Shown: one piece after another, positions 21,732 through 30,500 of the stretch | How the letters are laid out: the number at the start of each line of letters is the position of its first letter | Position numbering within the stretch: the stretch's first letter is position 1 | NCBI GenBank assembly: GCA_903862155.1 | Contig: CAIOXF010000115.1 | Location: 1 to 35,454, forward strand | Source: an uncultured cyanobacterium | GTDB taxonomy: Bacteria > Cyanobacteriota > Cyanobacteriia > PCC-6307 > Cyanobiaceae | Reading direction: 5' to 3' | Length of the DNA stretch: 35,454 nucleotides | Program-made: the position numbers and the translations under genes | Notes under the pieces: generated by a model | The model's database searches: none | Seen by the model: only the letters and a program-made list of their open reading frames with translations | Told to the model about the DNA's origin: nothing

Positions 21732-22904
21732 ATGCTTCCTCCCGACACCAGCGGCATCCAGCTGAGCCCTGATGAGGTGGCCCGCTTTGCCCGGCACCTG
21801 ATCTTGCCGGAGGTGGGCATGGAGGGCCAGAAGCGCCTCAAGGCGTCCTCCGTGCTGTGCGTGGGCACCGGCGGCCTGGGTTCTCCGCTCCTCCTTTATC
21901 TGGCGGCGGCGGGCGTGGGCCGCATCGGCATCGTCGATTTCGACGTGGTGGATCACTCCAATCTGCAGCGCCAGGTGATCCACGGCACCAGCTGGGTGGG
22001 CAAGCCCAAGATCGAATCCGCGAAGGCCCGGATCCTGGAGATCAACCCCCACTGCCAGGTGGATCTCTACGAAACGGCGCTCACCAGCGAGAACGCGCTG
22101 CAGATCATCGAGCCGTACGACATCGTCTGCGACGGCACCGACAACTTCCCCACGCGCTATCTCGTCAACGACGCCTGCGTGCTGCTGGGCAAGCCCAACG
22201 TGTACGGCTCGATCTTCCGGTTTGAAGGTCAGGCCACGGTGTTCAACCTGGATGCCGAAAGCCCCAACTACCGCGACCTCTTCCCCGAGCCGCCGCCGCC
22301 GGGCATGGTGCCCTCCTGCGCCGAGGGCGGTGTGGTGGGCGTGCTGCCCGGGATCATCGGCGTGATCCAGGCCACCGAGGCCGTGAAGATCATCACCGGC
22401 ATCGGCACCACCCTCAGCGGCCGGCTGCTGCTGTTCGATGCCCTTGGGATGAAGTTCCGCGAGCTGAAGCTGCGGCCCAACCCCGAGCGTCCGGTGATCG
22501 ACAAGCTGATCGACTACCAGGAGTTCTGCGGCGTGGGCGGTACCGCCCCGGGCCAGGAAGAGGCTGGCAGCGTGCCCAGCATCACCGTGGCCGAGCTCAA
22601 AACCGTGATTGACGGCCAGCTCGAAGACATCCTGCTGCTGGATGTGCGCAATCCCCCCGAGGCCGATATCGCCGTGATCCCTGGCTCCGTGTTGGTGCCC
22701 CTGGATCGCATTGAGAGCGGTGAGGCCATTGAAGATGTGCGCCGTCTGGCCGAGGGCAAGAAGCTCTACGTGCATTGCAAGCTGGGCGGCCGCAGCGCCA
22801 AGGCCCTGCTCGCCCTGGGCCGTCACGGCATCGAGGGCATCAACGTGAGCGGCGGCATCGATGCCTGGAGCGAGCACATTGATCCTGAGGTGCCCCGCTA
22901 CTGA
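21732..22904 (+). CDS. moeB: MoeB-type E1-like adenylyltransferase fused to a rhodanese domain
   Basis: It adenylates the C-terminus of MoaD/ThiS-like sulfur carriers and its rhodanese domain can supply sulfur. In the 390-residue product the nucleotide motif GTGGLGSP is at 45-52, and the adenylating core has VDFDVVDHSNLQRQVIH. Cys196 (PSCAEGG) matches the conserved E1 catalytic-cysteine position. The C-terminal rhodanese domain (about 284-388) has active-site Cys349 (HCKLGGRS). The paired CxxC zinc ligands of E. coli MoeB are absent: the first reads SPNYRDL and the second region ends in a lone Cys (QEFCG). It is convergent with cobO. Confidence 0.93.
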   Translation: MLPPDTSGIQLSPDEVARFARHLILPEVGMEGQKRLKASSVLCVGTGGLGSPLLLYLAAAGVGRIGIVDFDVVDHSNLQRQVIHGTSWVGKPKIESAKARILEINPHCQVDLYETALTSENALQIIEPYDIVCDGTDNFPTRYLVNDACVLLGKPNVYGSIFRFEGQATVFNLDAESPNYRDLFPEPPPPGMVPSCAEGGVVGVLPGIIGVIQATEAVKIITGIGTTLSGRLLLFDALGMKFRELKLRPNPERPVIDKLIDYQEFCGVGGTAPGQEEAGSVPSITVAELKTVIDGQLEDILLLDVRNPPEADIAVIPGSVLVPLDRIESGEAIEDVRRLAEGKKLYVHCKLGGRSAKALLALGRHGIEGINVSGGIDAWSEHIDPEVPRY

Positions 22905-22929
22905 GCCGCATCCGCGGGGTGGGGGTGGC

Positions 22930-24105
22930 TCAGTAATCCACTCCCCGCTTGAGATCCACGCCGCGTTCGGCGTAGTGCTTGTGGCACACCATCTCGGAGT
23001 GCACCGAGGCCAGATCGAAGTAGGCGGGGCGGTTCTTGCAGCGGCCGGTGAGGATCACCTCGGTTTCGGCCGGTTTGCGCAGCAGGGTCTGCACAATCGG
23101 TTCCACCGGCAGTAGCTCCAAGTCCACGGTGGGATTGATCTCATCGAGGATCACCGTTTTGTAGAGGCCGCTGGAGATTGCAGCGCGGGCGATTTCCCAG
23201 GCCCGCTCGGCTTCCACGTAATCGATCGGCTGCTGCTGGCCGCGCCACACGATGGCGTCGCGGCCGGAGCGGAGGTGATCCACCAGGTGGGGATAGCTCT
23301 CGCGTAGGGCGGCGATGGCTGCATCTTCCGTGTAACCGCTGCCGCCCTTGAGCCACTGCAGGATCAGCACCCGGTGGCTCTTGTCTTGGCTGATGCCTCG
23401 GCCGATGGCCTGCAGGCCCTTGCCCAGGGCACTGGTGCTCTTGCCCTTGCCCTCGCCCGTGTAGATCTCGATCCCATCGAGGCCCTGGGGCTGATCCTCG
23501 TCGTCGAGGCTGCCCTGGCGCCGGTGGGCGCGCATCTCCGAGTGCAGATCGGCCAGCTGCACCAGCTGGCGCGGGGCCCCCCGGCCGGTGCAGATCACCT
23601 CCATCCCGGGCGGTTTGGCGGCCAGGGTGCGGCACACCTCCTCGGTGTCGAGCAAGCCCAGATCGAGTACGGGGTTGAGCTCATCGAGCACCACCACTGA
23701 ATAGAGGTTGGAGGCGATGGCCCCCTTGGCGATGTCCCAGCCGCGCTGGGCCTCCTGCCGGTCGAACTTGGTGGCTTCTTCGGCGGTGAAGAACTCGCCC
23801 CTGCCAGTGCGCACCTGATCAATCAGGTGGGGGAAGCCCTGCTGCAGGGCTTCGATGGCGGAGTCTTCGTCGTAGGCGCGCCCGGGGCCCTTGAGGAAGC
23901 GCAGCAGCAGCACCCGGGTGCGCTTCTGCTCGCAGATCCCCAGGCCGATGGTGCGTAGCACCACCCCCAAGGCGGCCTGGCTCTTGCCCTTGCCGTCGCC
24001 GTCGTACACGTGCAGCTGCCCATGGGCGCGCTCGTCGCTGCCGGCCGCCGTGCGGATGCCGATGCCCCGGCCCGTTCCCCGCTGCGGCGTCTGGGTGCTG
24101 CTCAT
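22930..24105 (-). CDS. cobO: Tandem-domain corrinoid adenosyltransferase (CobO/BtuR family, duplicated)
   Basis: CobO/CobA enzymes attach adenosyl to the cobalt of corrinoids using ATP. This 391-residue protein holds two copies of the approximately 180-residue domain. Copy 1 has P-loop GDGKGKS (36-42) and Walker B VVVLDELN; copy 2 has GEGKGKS (217-223) and TVILDEIN. Both retain DLHSEM or SVHSEM near their ends, but only copy 2 keeps the family C-terminus (HKHYAERGVDLKRGVDY); copy 1 stops at SEMRAHRRQG and runs into a short acidic linker. Bacterial relatives are usually single-domain homodimers of about 200 residues. ATG 24105, divergent from larE. Confidence 0.9.
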   Translation of the reverse strand: MSSTQTPQRGTGRGIGIRTAAGSDERAHGQLHVYDGDGKGKSQAALGVVLRTIGLGICEQKRTRVLLLRFLKGPGRAYDEDSAIEALQQGFPHLIDQVRTGRGEFFTAEEATKFDRQEAQRGWDIAKGAIASNLYSVVVLDELNPVLDLGLLDTEEVCRTLAAKPPGMEVICTGRGAPRQLVQLADLHSEMRAHRRQGSLDDEDQPQGLDGIEIYTGEGKGKSTSALGKGLQAIGRGISQDKSHRVLILQWLKGGSGYTEDAAIAALRESYPHLVDHLRSGRDAIVWRGQQQPIDYVEAERAWEIARAAISSGLYKTVILDEINPTVDLELLPVEPIVQTLLRKPAETEVILTGRCKNRPAYFDLASVHSEMVCHKHYAERGVDLKRGVDY

Positions 24106-24170
24106 GGGCGGATGCTACCGGCGCTGGCCGGTGCCGGATTGCCAGGATCAAAGCCGCGCATGCTTCCGCT

Positions 24171-25022
24171 GTGGCCTTCTCGTTGCTCGACAGCCTGCCG
24201 CCGGAGCTGGAGCGGGCCCTGGACCAGCTGCGGGCCGAAGTGGCGGCCCGGCCAGCGGTGGTGGTGGCCTATTCCGGCGGTGTCGATAGTGCCCTGGTGG
24301 CGGCCATCGCCGTAGAGCAGCTGGGCAGCAGGGCCCAGGCGATCACCGGCGTATCGCCTGCCCTAGCCCCCCATCTGCGCCAGGAGGCCAGCGACCAGGC
24401 CCGTTGGCTGGGCATCCACCACCGGGAGGTGCCCACGGCTGAGCTGGCGGATCCGGCCTACGCCGAGAACCCCGAGAACCGCTGCTACGCCTGCAAGCGT
24501 GAGCTCCACAGTGTGTTGGCGCCGATTGCGGCCGCGGCGGGCGGAGCTGCGGTGCTGGATGGGGTGAACCGCGACGACCTGGGCGACTATCGCCCCGGCA
24601 TCCAGGCGGCCCGCGAGCACGGGGTGCATTCACCCCTGGCCGACTGCGGCATCGACAAGGCCGGTGTGCGCCAGCTCTCGAAGGCCCTGGGCCTGCCCTG
24701 GTGGGACAAGCCCGCCAATCCCTGCCTGGCCTCCCGCTTCCCCTACGGCGAGCCGATCACCGCCCAGCGTTTGGTGCGGGTGGCGGCAGCGGAAGAGTGG
24801 CTGCGCCAGCGCGGGTTCCCTGAGCTGCGGGTGCGGAGCCAGGGCCAGACGGCCCGGATTGAATTGCCGGCGGCGCGGCTGGGGGATGCGCTGGAGCAGT
24901 GGCGTGACGCGGAGCAGCGCCAGGCGCTGGTGGAAGCCTTCCGCCAGCTGGGCTTCACGGCCGTGGGGCTGGATCTGGAGGGCCTGGTGAGCGGCAAGCT
25001 CAACCGCGAGCTGGCTTCCTGA
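24171..25022 (+). CDS. larE: LarE-type ATP-dependent sulfur transferase
   Basis: LarE adenylates and then sulfurises the pyridinium dicarboxylate precursor of the nickel-pincer cofactor of lactate racemase-like enzymes. The 283-residue product has the PP-loop SGGVDS (35-40). It also has three candidate functional cysteines: Cys105 and Cys108 (NRCYACKRE) and Cys185 (ANPCLASRF). Single-Cys LarE sacrifices its own sulfur, whereas three-Cys versions carry a 4Fe-4S cluster, so this one is predicted to be the cluster type. GTG start at 24171. larB and larC are not in the window. Confidence 0.87.
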   Translation: MAFSLLDSLPPELERALDQLRAEVAARPAVVVAYSGGVDSALVAAIAVEQLGSRAQAITGVSPALAPHLRQEASDQARWLGIHHREVPTAELADPAYAENPENRCYACKRELHSVLAPIAAAAGGAAVLDGVNRDDLGDYRPGIQAAREHGVHSPLADCGIDKAGVRQLSKALGLPWWDKPANPCLASRFPYGEPITAQRLVRVAAAEEWLRQRGFPELRVRSQGQTARIELPAARLGDALEQWRDAEQRQALVEAFRQLGFTAVGLDLEGLVSGKLNRELAS

Positions 25023-25066
25023 GCCGGAAGTGCGTTCGGTGGTTGGTCAACGCTGCGGATGGGCAA

Positions 25067-25093
25067 CAAAAAAGCCCCCGGCTGGCGGGGGCT
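25067..25093 (-). terminator. Intrinsic terminator downstream of speD
   Basis: On the minus strand AGCCCCC (25093-25087) pairs with GGGGGCT (25079-25073) across a 7-nt loop and is followed by TTTTT. It lies 35 bp after the speD stop, and no matching T-tract exists for larE on the other strand, so it ends the recF-speD unit. Confidence 0.85.
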
Positions 25094-25127
25094 CGTCGCG
25101 CTGATCGTGGCGGTCAGATCGGATCGA

Positions 25128-25601
25128 TCAGGCAACCAGAGCCGGTTCCCGTTCGCTTCCGGCGATGGCTGAAGGAGTTTCGCGGCGGAAACTGGTGAGT
25201 TTCTGACTGCTCGCGCCCAGTTCTTCGGCCAGCACCTGGCAGGCGCGCTCGGGCATGGTGTGGTCACCACAGGTGAACACGTCCACGGCGGCATAGCCCG
25301 ATTCGGGCCAGGTGTGGATCGAGATGTGAGATTCGGCCAACAGGGCCAGACCTGTGACGCCCTGCGGCTCGAAGCGGTGGGTGATCAGGTTGAGCAGGGT
25401 GGCACCAGCCCGTTTTGCAGCAGTGGTGATGGTGTCCCTGAGGAAAGCTTCGTCGTCGAGCTTGGAGCTTTCGCAGCCGTAGAGCTCGAGAATGCAGTGT
25501 TTGCCCACGGTGTCAGACACCGGCTGAGCAGAGGTGGAGAGGGTGGCGTCAGCTCCGTTCCATCCCGGGTTGGGGTGGAGGCAGGGCAGGGTCTGGGTCA
25601 T
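25128..25601 (-). CDS. speD: S-adenosylmethionine decarboxylase proenzyme
   Basis: SpeD makes the aminopropyl donor for spermidine synthesis. The proenzyme self-cleaves to create a pyruvoyl group. The 157-residue product contains the cleavage motif LLAESHISIHTWPE, where Ser91 after Glu90 would become pyruvoyl, plus the conserved Cys111 in DVFTCGD. This is the small class 1B type, but with about 30 extra N-terminal residues before the usual start (HCILELYGC). ATG 25601 is chosen; GTG at 25616 is in frame. It is 45 bp downstream of recF, with a terminator after its stop. Confidence 0.93.
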   Translation of the reverse strand: MTQTLPCLHPNPGWNGADATLSTSAQPVSDTVGKHCILELYGCESSKLDDEAFLRDTITTAAKRAGATLLNLITHRFEPQGVTGLALLAESHISIHTWPESGYAAVDVFTCGDHTMPERACQVLAEELGASSQKLTSFRRETPSAIAGSEREPALVA

Positions 25602-25646
25602 CGAATCCGACCGCACAAGCCGACCACCATACGTGGTTTGCCTGTT

Positions 25647-26753
25647 TCAGTCGGCTTCGAGCCTCCCAGCGTGCATCTGCACCACCTGGCTGGCCTCGCG
25701 CCAACCGGGGCTGAACGCCTCCACATGGGTGGCACTCACCAGGCACTGGTGTTCCGTTCCCACCGCCTCCAGCAGCAGTTGCTGGCGGGTGGGGTCGAGT
25801 TCGGCGAGCACGTCGTCGAGCAGCAGCAGGGGCGGTTCGCCCACTACTTCGCCCACCAGCTCCAATTCCGCCAGCTTCAGGGCCAGCACCAGGGTGCGTT
25901 GCTGGCCGGCGGAGCCGTAGCGCCGCGCCGCATCACCGGCCAGCAGCAGGGCGATCTCGTCGCGGTGGGGGCCCACCGTGCACTGGCCCAGGCGCCGCTC
26001 TTCCGAACGCTGGGCCAGCAGCTGCTCCGCCAGGGCTGCCCGCCAGGGCTCCTCCGCTTCCTCGCCGTCGAGGCGGGTGCCGCTGCGGTAGCTGAGCTCC
26101 AGCGTTTCGTTGCCGCCGCCCAGGCGCTGCTGCCACTGCCGGGCCAGGGGTTCGAGCCGGCGCAGGGCCCGGGCCCGCCGGCGATGCAGCCGGGTGCCGA
26201 TCACCGCCATCTGCAGGTCGAAGGCATCCAGCAGCCCATCGAGCTGATGGCCCGCCAGGCCGCGGCGCAGCAGCTGGCTGCGTTGGCGCAGCAAACGCCC
26301 ATAGCGGCTGAGCAATTCGCCGTAGAGGGGCTCCAGTTGAAGCACCACCCGATCGAGCCACTGGCGCCGCACCGCGGGCTCGCCGCGCACCAGCTCCAGA
26401 TCCAGGGCGCTGAAGCCCACGCAGCGCAGGGAGCCCAGCAGGTCTAGCTGGCGCTCCAGTGGTTTGCCGTTGCGCTGGGCGCTGCGGCCGCCCATCCGGC
26501 GTAGCTCCAGCTGGAGCAGGTCGCCGCTGCTGGTGCGGGCCCGCACCAGGCTGGAGGGGTGGCCGTGGCGGATCAGATCCCGGTCGGAGCCGGTGCGGTG
26601 AGACCGCAGGCTGCCCAGCAATTCCACCGCCTCCAGCAGGTTCGACTTGCCCTCGCCGTTGCACCCCACCACCAGCAGCCTGGACGCCTCCAGGGCCAGC
26701 TCCAGCCGCTCGACGTTGCGGAACTGGTTCAGCTCCAGGCGTTCCAGCCGGAT
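25647..26753 (-). CDS. recF: DNA replication and repair protein RecF
   Basis: RecF, an SMC-like ATPase, loads RecA at gapped DNA with RecO and RecR. Walker A is NGEGKSNLLEAVE near the N-terminus, the signature motif is around YGSAGQQRTLVLALKLAE, and Walker B is LLLLDDVLAELD. The first canonical start in frame is GTG at 26672, directly before Walker A; it would remove the first strand and the FRN motif. The frame continues upstream as RLERLELNQFRNVERLELAL, which aligns with E. coli RecF from its Met1 if the ATC codon at 26753 is used. The coordinates follow that homology. The end is secure, the start is not. Confidence 0.88.
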   Translation of the reverse strand: MRLERLELNQFRNVERLELALEASRLLVVGCNGEGKSNLLEAVELLGSLRSHRTGSDRDLIRHGHPSSLVRARTSSGDLLQLELRRMGGRSAQRNGKPLERQLDLLGSLRCVGFSALDLELVRGEPAVRRQWLDRVVLQLEPLYGELLSRYGRLLRQRSQLLRRGLAGHQLDGLLDAFDLQMAVIGTRLHRRRARALRRLEPLARQWQQRLGGGNETLELSYRSGTRLDGEEAEEPWRAALAEQLLAQRSEERRLGQCTVGPHRDEIALLLAGDAARRYGSAGQQRTLVLALKLAELELVGEVVGEPPLLLLDDVLAELDPTRQQLLLEAVGTEHQCLVSATHVEAFSPGWREASQVVQMHAGRLEAD

Positions 26754-26848
26754 CGGGCGGCCGATGGGAGGGTTGGCAGTGAGCGGTTAAGGTAGGCCTT
26801 GCGGAGTGTTGCCGTATCCGGCGCCAACCCGCTGATGAGTCAGCGCTT

Positions 26849-26922
26849 GGGCATGTAGCTCAGTTGGATAGAGCATCAGATTCCGGTTCTGAGTGTCGGG
26901 GGTTCGAGTCCCTCCATGCTCG
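26849..26922 (+). tRNA. tRNA-Arg (anticodon CCG)
   Basis: A 74-nt cloverleaf: acceptor GGGCATG pairs with CATGCTC (one G-U), the D-arm has AGCTCAGTTGGATAGAGC, the anticodon arm TCAGA-TTCCGGT-TCTGA presents CCG, and the T-arm is GGGGG-TTCGAGT-CCCTC. CCA is not encoded. It is read away from recF and followed by its own terminator. Confidence 0.97.
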
Positions 26923-26939
26923 CTGTCTCAACTGCTGAA

Positions 26940-26968
26940 AACCTCCCCTCCCGGTGGGAGGTTTTTTT
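26940..26968 (+). terminator. Intrinsic terminator of tRNA-Arg
   Basis: AACCTCCC (26940-26947) pairs with GGGAGGTT (26956-26963) across an 8-nt loop, and a T7 run (26962-26968) overlaps the end of the stem. It lies 17 bp after the tRNA. Confidence 0.9.
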
Positions 26969-27017
26969 GTGGTTCGCGCATCCGAGCGCCGCTGGTAGGT
27001 CCGCCCTTGGTTGTGGG

Positions 27018-27043
27018 GCTGAGCGGCGGCTGATCGGCTCAGC
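27018..27043 (-). repeat. Inverted repeat downstream of the GNAT-like gene
   Basis: GCTGAGC (27043-27037 on the minus strand) pairs with GCTCAGC (27024-27018) across a 12-nt loop. It starts 14 bp after the stop of the GNAT-like gene. No T-tract follows, so if it ends the operon it would be a weak or factor-dependent terminator. The rest of the gap to the tRNA-Arg terminator shows nothing. Confidence 0.4.
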
Positions 27044-27057
27044 GGGGGTGGCTGGGT

Positions 27058-27519
27058 TCAGTCGCGCACCAGCTGCAGTCCCATGGCCCGGATGCCGCCG
27101 GGATCCACCACGAAGCCATGGCGCTCCAGGGCCTCCAGGGCCGCTGGCGGTGCCGAGAGCGAGATGCTGCACCCGCCCAGCTCGCGTCGCAGCCGCGACA
27201 GTGCTGCGTGCACCAGGGCCAGCAGTACGCCCCGCTGCTCCGGATCGGCTGGATCGGCGGCCAGGTCCCAGAGGTTGGCGTTGAGGGCCAGATCGCTGGT
27301 GATGCGCACGAAACCCACCAGTTGCTCGGCCGGATCCAACACGCTGAAGTGCCAGAGGCTGTGCTCCAGCACCAGGCTCCAGCGCTCGGTGCTGCGCGGC
27401 GGATCCCCCATCAGGGTGAGCAGCCGGTTGAGGGCCTCTGGGCTTGGCGGAGTGTTCTCAAGCAGGCGGTAGCCCTCGGCGAGCCGGGGAGCGGCTGGCT
27501 GGCTGCGAAAGGGGATCAA
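27058..27519 (-). CDS. GNAT-like N-acetyltransferase domain protein
   Basis: A 153-residue protein with a GNAT-like layout: LWHFSVLDPAEQLVGFVRIT resembles the beta2-beta4 strands, and the block after DPADPEQRGVLLALVHAALS sits where the acetyl-CoA-binding loop (Q/R-x-x-G-x-G/A) is expected, although only EQRG is retained. The end (LEALERHGFVVDPGGI) matches the usual E-x-x-GF region. The best start is TTG 27519; no ATG is close. The same frame is open upstream to the ppc stop codon, 26 bp before. The substrate is unknown, and loss of the second Gly makes activity uncertain. Confidence 0.7.
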   Translation of the reverse strand: MIPFRSQPAAPRLAEGYRLLENTPPSPEALNRLLTLMGDPPRSTERWSLVLEHSLWHFSVLDPAEQLVGFVRITSDLALNANLWDLAADPADPEQRGVLLALVHAALSRLRRELGGCSISLSAPPAALEALERHGFVVDPGGIRAMGLQLVRD

Positions 27520-27545
27520 CAGGGAGTCCAGAACCGGAAAGGAAA

Positions 27546-30500
27546 TCAGCCGGTGTTGCGCATGCCGGCGGCGATGCCATTGATGGTGAGCAGGGCACCG
27601 CGCAGCAGCTCGCTGCGGCTGTAGGTGCGGCCGTCGTCGCTGGTGGCTGCGGCCTCGCTCATGGGCGGCTGGCGATTTTGGTCGCGCAGGCGGCGCAGCA
27701 GCGCGACCTGCAGATAGCCGAGGGGCACGATCGTGCTGTTGCGCAGATCCACCGAGAGCTGCAGGGCCGGATCACCATCAAGTAGGCGCTGATGGCCGGT
27801 GACGGCCAGCACAAGATCGCGGGTGAGGCTGAACTCGGCAGCGATCGTTTGGAAGATGGCTTCGAAGGCTTCGCGGCTCTCGCTCCGCCCCAGTGACTGC
27901 ACGTAGTGATGGGCCAGGTCAATGTCGACCTTGGAGAGGGTCATCTCCACCTTGGAGATGAGCATGCGGAAGAAGGGCCAGCGCTGGTAGAGCAGCTGCA
28001 GCAGCTCCAGCTGTTCGGGGTCGCGGTCGAGCTCCTCCTGCAGGGCAGCCCCCACCCCGAACCAGCTGGGCAGCAGGAAACGGCTCTGGGTCCAGCCGAA
28101 TACCCAGGGAATGGCCCGGAGACTGGAGAGATCCTTGGCGCCGCCCTTGCGGCGGGCCGGTCGGCTCGAGATCTGCAGCTTGCTGATCTCTTCGATCGGG
28201 GTGCACTGCTGGAAGAACGCCACCAGATCCGGGTTGTCGTGCACCAGGGCCCGGTAGAAGTCGCGGGAGCGGGCTGCCAGGCGGCCCATCAGCTCGTTCC
28301 AGGCCGGGGTGTCGTCGACCGGGGTGCTCACCAGGCTGTTCTGGATCACCGCCGTGGTGACGGTTTCCAAGTTGTAAAGCGCCAGCTCGGGCAGGGCGTA
28401 CTTCGACGCCAGCACCTCACCCTGCTCGGTGATCTTGATCCGGCCGCTGAGGGTTCCGCTGGGTTGGGCCAGGATCGCCTGATAGGCAGGGCCACCGCCG
28501 CGGCCCACCGATCCACCCCGGCCGTGGAAGATGCGTAGCGCCACGCCGTGGTGGGTGGCCAGCCGCTGCAGGGCGATCTGGGCCTTGTGGATCTCCCAGT
28601 TGCTGGAGAGGAAGCCCGAATCCTTGTTGCTGTCGGAGTAGCCGAGCATCACCTCCTGCAGGGGCTGGTCGGCTTCCGGGCCCATCAGCAGCTCCAGGTA
28701 GAAGCTGTCGCCCAGCAGCCTGCCCATCACCGCCGGAGCGCCCTGCAGGTCTTCCACCGTTTCGAACAGGGGCACCACCAGCAGGCCGGAGCGGCGGGTC
28801 TGGGGATCCACCAGGCCGGCTTCCTTGGCCAGCAGCAGCACCTCCAGCAAGTCCGACACCGTGTGACTCATCGAGATCACGTAGGTGCGGCAGATACGTG
28901 AGCCGAATTCGTGCTGCAGCCGTTGCAGCATGCGGAACACGGCAAAGGTTTCGGCCGTGGCCGGGCTCCAACTGGCGGCGGGGGGCAGCAGGGGCCGACG
29001 GGTTTGCAGTTCGGTGAGCAGCCAGGTGATGCGCTGCTCCTCGTCCATCTCGGCGTAAGGCACCGGCAGCTGCAGGTACCGGGTGAGCTCGTCGAGGGCG
29101 TCGCTGTGGCGGGTGCTTTCCTGGCGGATGTCGAGGCTGGCCAGGCAGAAGGAAAAGATGTGCGCCTGGCTGATCAGGTGCTGCAGGGCCTCACAGCTCA
29201 GGCCCGTGCTGTCCATGCTCTGCTGGATCAGCTCTAGGTCGCTGCGGAACTCATCCACCGAGGCGTAGTGGAGCTCCTGGGGAGGGCCGCTGTGGGTGGC
29301 CGCGAGGTTGCCGCCGGTGAGGGGTACCGCCGCCGGGGACTCGCAGGGGGCTTCCCAGCCGGCATCGGCCAGGTTGTGGTTGCGCACCAGCGAGAGGCGC
29401 AGCCGCTCCAGCATGTAGCTGAGCTTGAGGCGGTAGGGCTCCAGCCGGTAGCGGGCTGCGCGCTCCTCGTAGATCTCGGGAAAGCGCAGCCGGTCCATCT
29501 CCAACGACTCCAGCAGCGCCGGGCTCACCTGGCTCCACTGCATCGAGATGCTGAGTTGGTCGCGCAGGTTGCCTACGGCGCGGATGTAGCGCTCGAGCAT
29601 CAGCTGGCGCTGATAGCAAGCCGTGCGCCAGGTGATCTCCGGCGTGACGGACGGGTTGCCGTCGCGGTCGGAACCCACCCAGGAGCCGAAGCTGCAGAAG
29701 GCATCGCGGGGCGGCACCACATCCGGGTAACTGGTGCCGAGGGCGGCATGGATCCGCTGCCGCAGGTACGGCATCGCATCGAACAGCACCTGCTGGAAGT
29801 AGTGCAGGGCGTAGTCGACTTCGTCGAGAACGGTGGGCTTGAACTGGTGCAGCTCATCGGTGCGCCACCACAGCCGGATCTCCTCCTCCAGCTGCTGGCG
29901 CAGGCTCTGGCGCTCCACCGTGTTGAGCAGGGTGCCCTGCTCGAGTTTCTGAATCAGGGCCGCCACCCGCCGCTGCTTGTGGCGCACGGTGTGGCGCACG
30001 ATCTCGGTGGGATGCGCCGTGAACACCAGGCGCAGATCCAGATCGCGCAGCAGGGTTTCGATCTTGGCCGGGGGCACGTTCAGGGCCCGCAGCCGCTCGA
30101 ACAGCTGGCGGAACGTGGCCGGCTCGGTCTGGCTGGCCAAAGGCGGCAGGAACGGATCGGTGCAGACCGGCTCGCCGCTGGTTTTGAGGCTGTCGAGGTA
30201 GCTGTCTTCCTCGATGTGCTGCTCGAGGATGTTCACCAGCTGGAAATAGAGCGAGAACGCCCGGGCCGCGGCGATCGCTTCAGCCAGATCCATCTCGCGG
30301 ATCAGCTTCACGATCGCGCCGGTGTCGATGGCGCCATCGCCCACCTCGCTGGGTTCGCTGAGTTTCTTGAGCCGCAGCAGCCGTTCCGCCTGCCCCGGCG
30401 GACATTCACTGCGCAGCACCTCCTGCCAGAGGTCTTCCACCAGCTCAAGCCGTTCCCCCAGCAGTCGGGTGGCCCTGGGCGAGGGCTCAAGTGTCGTGGG

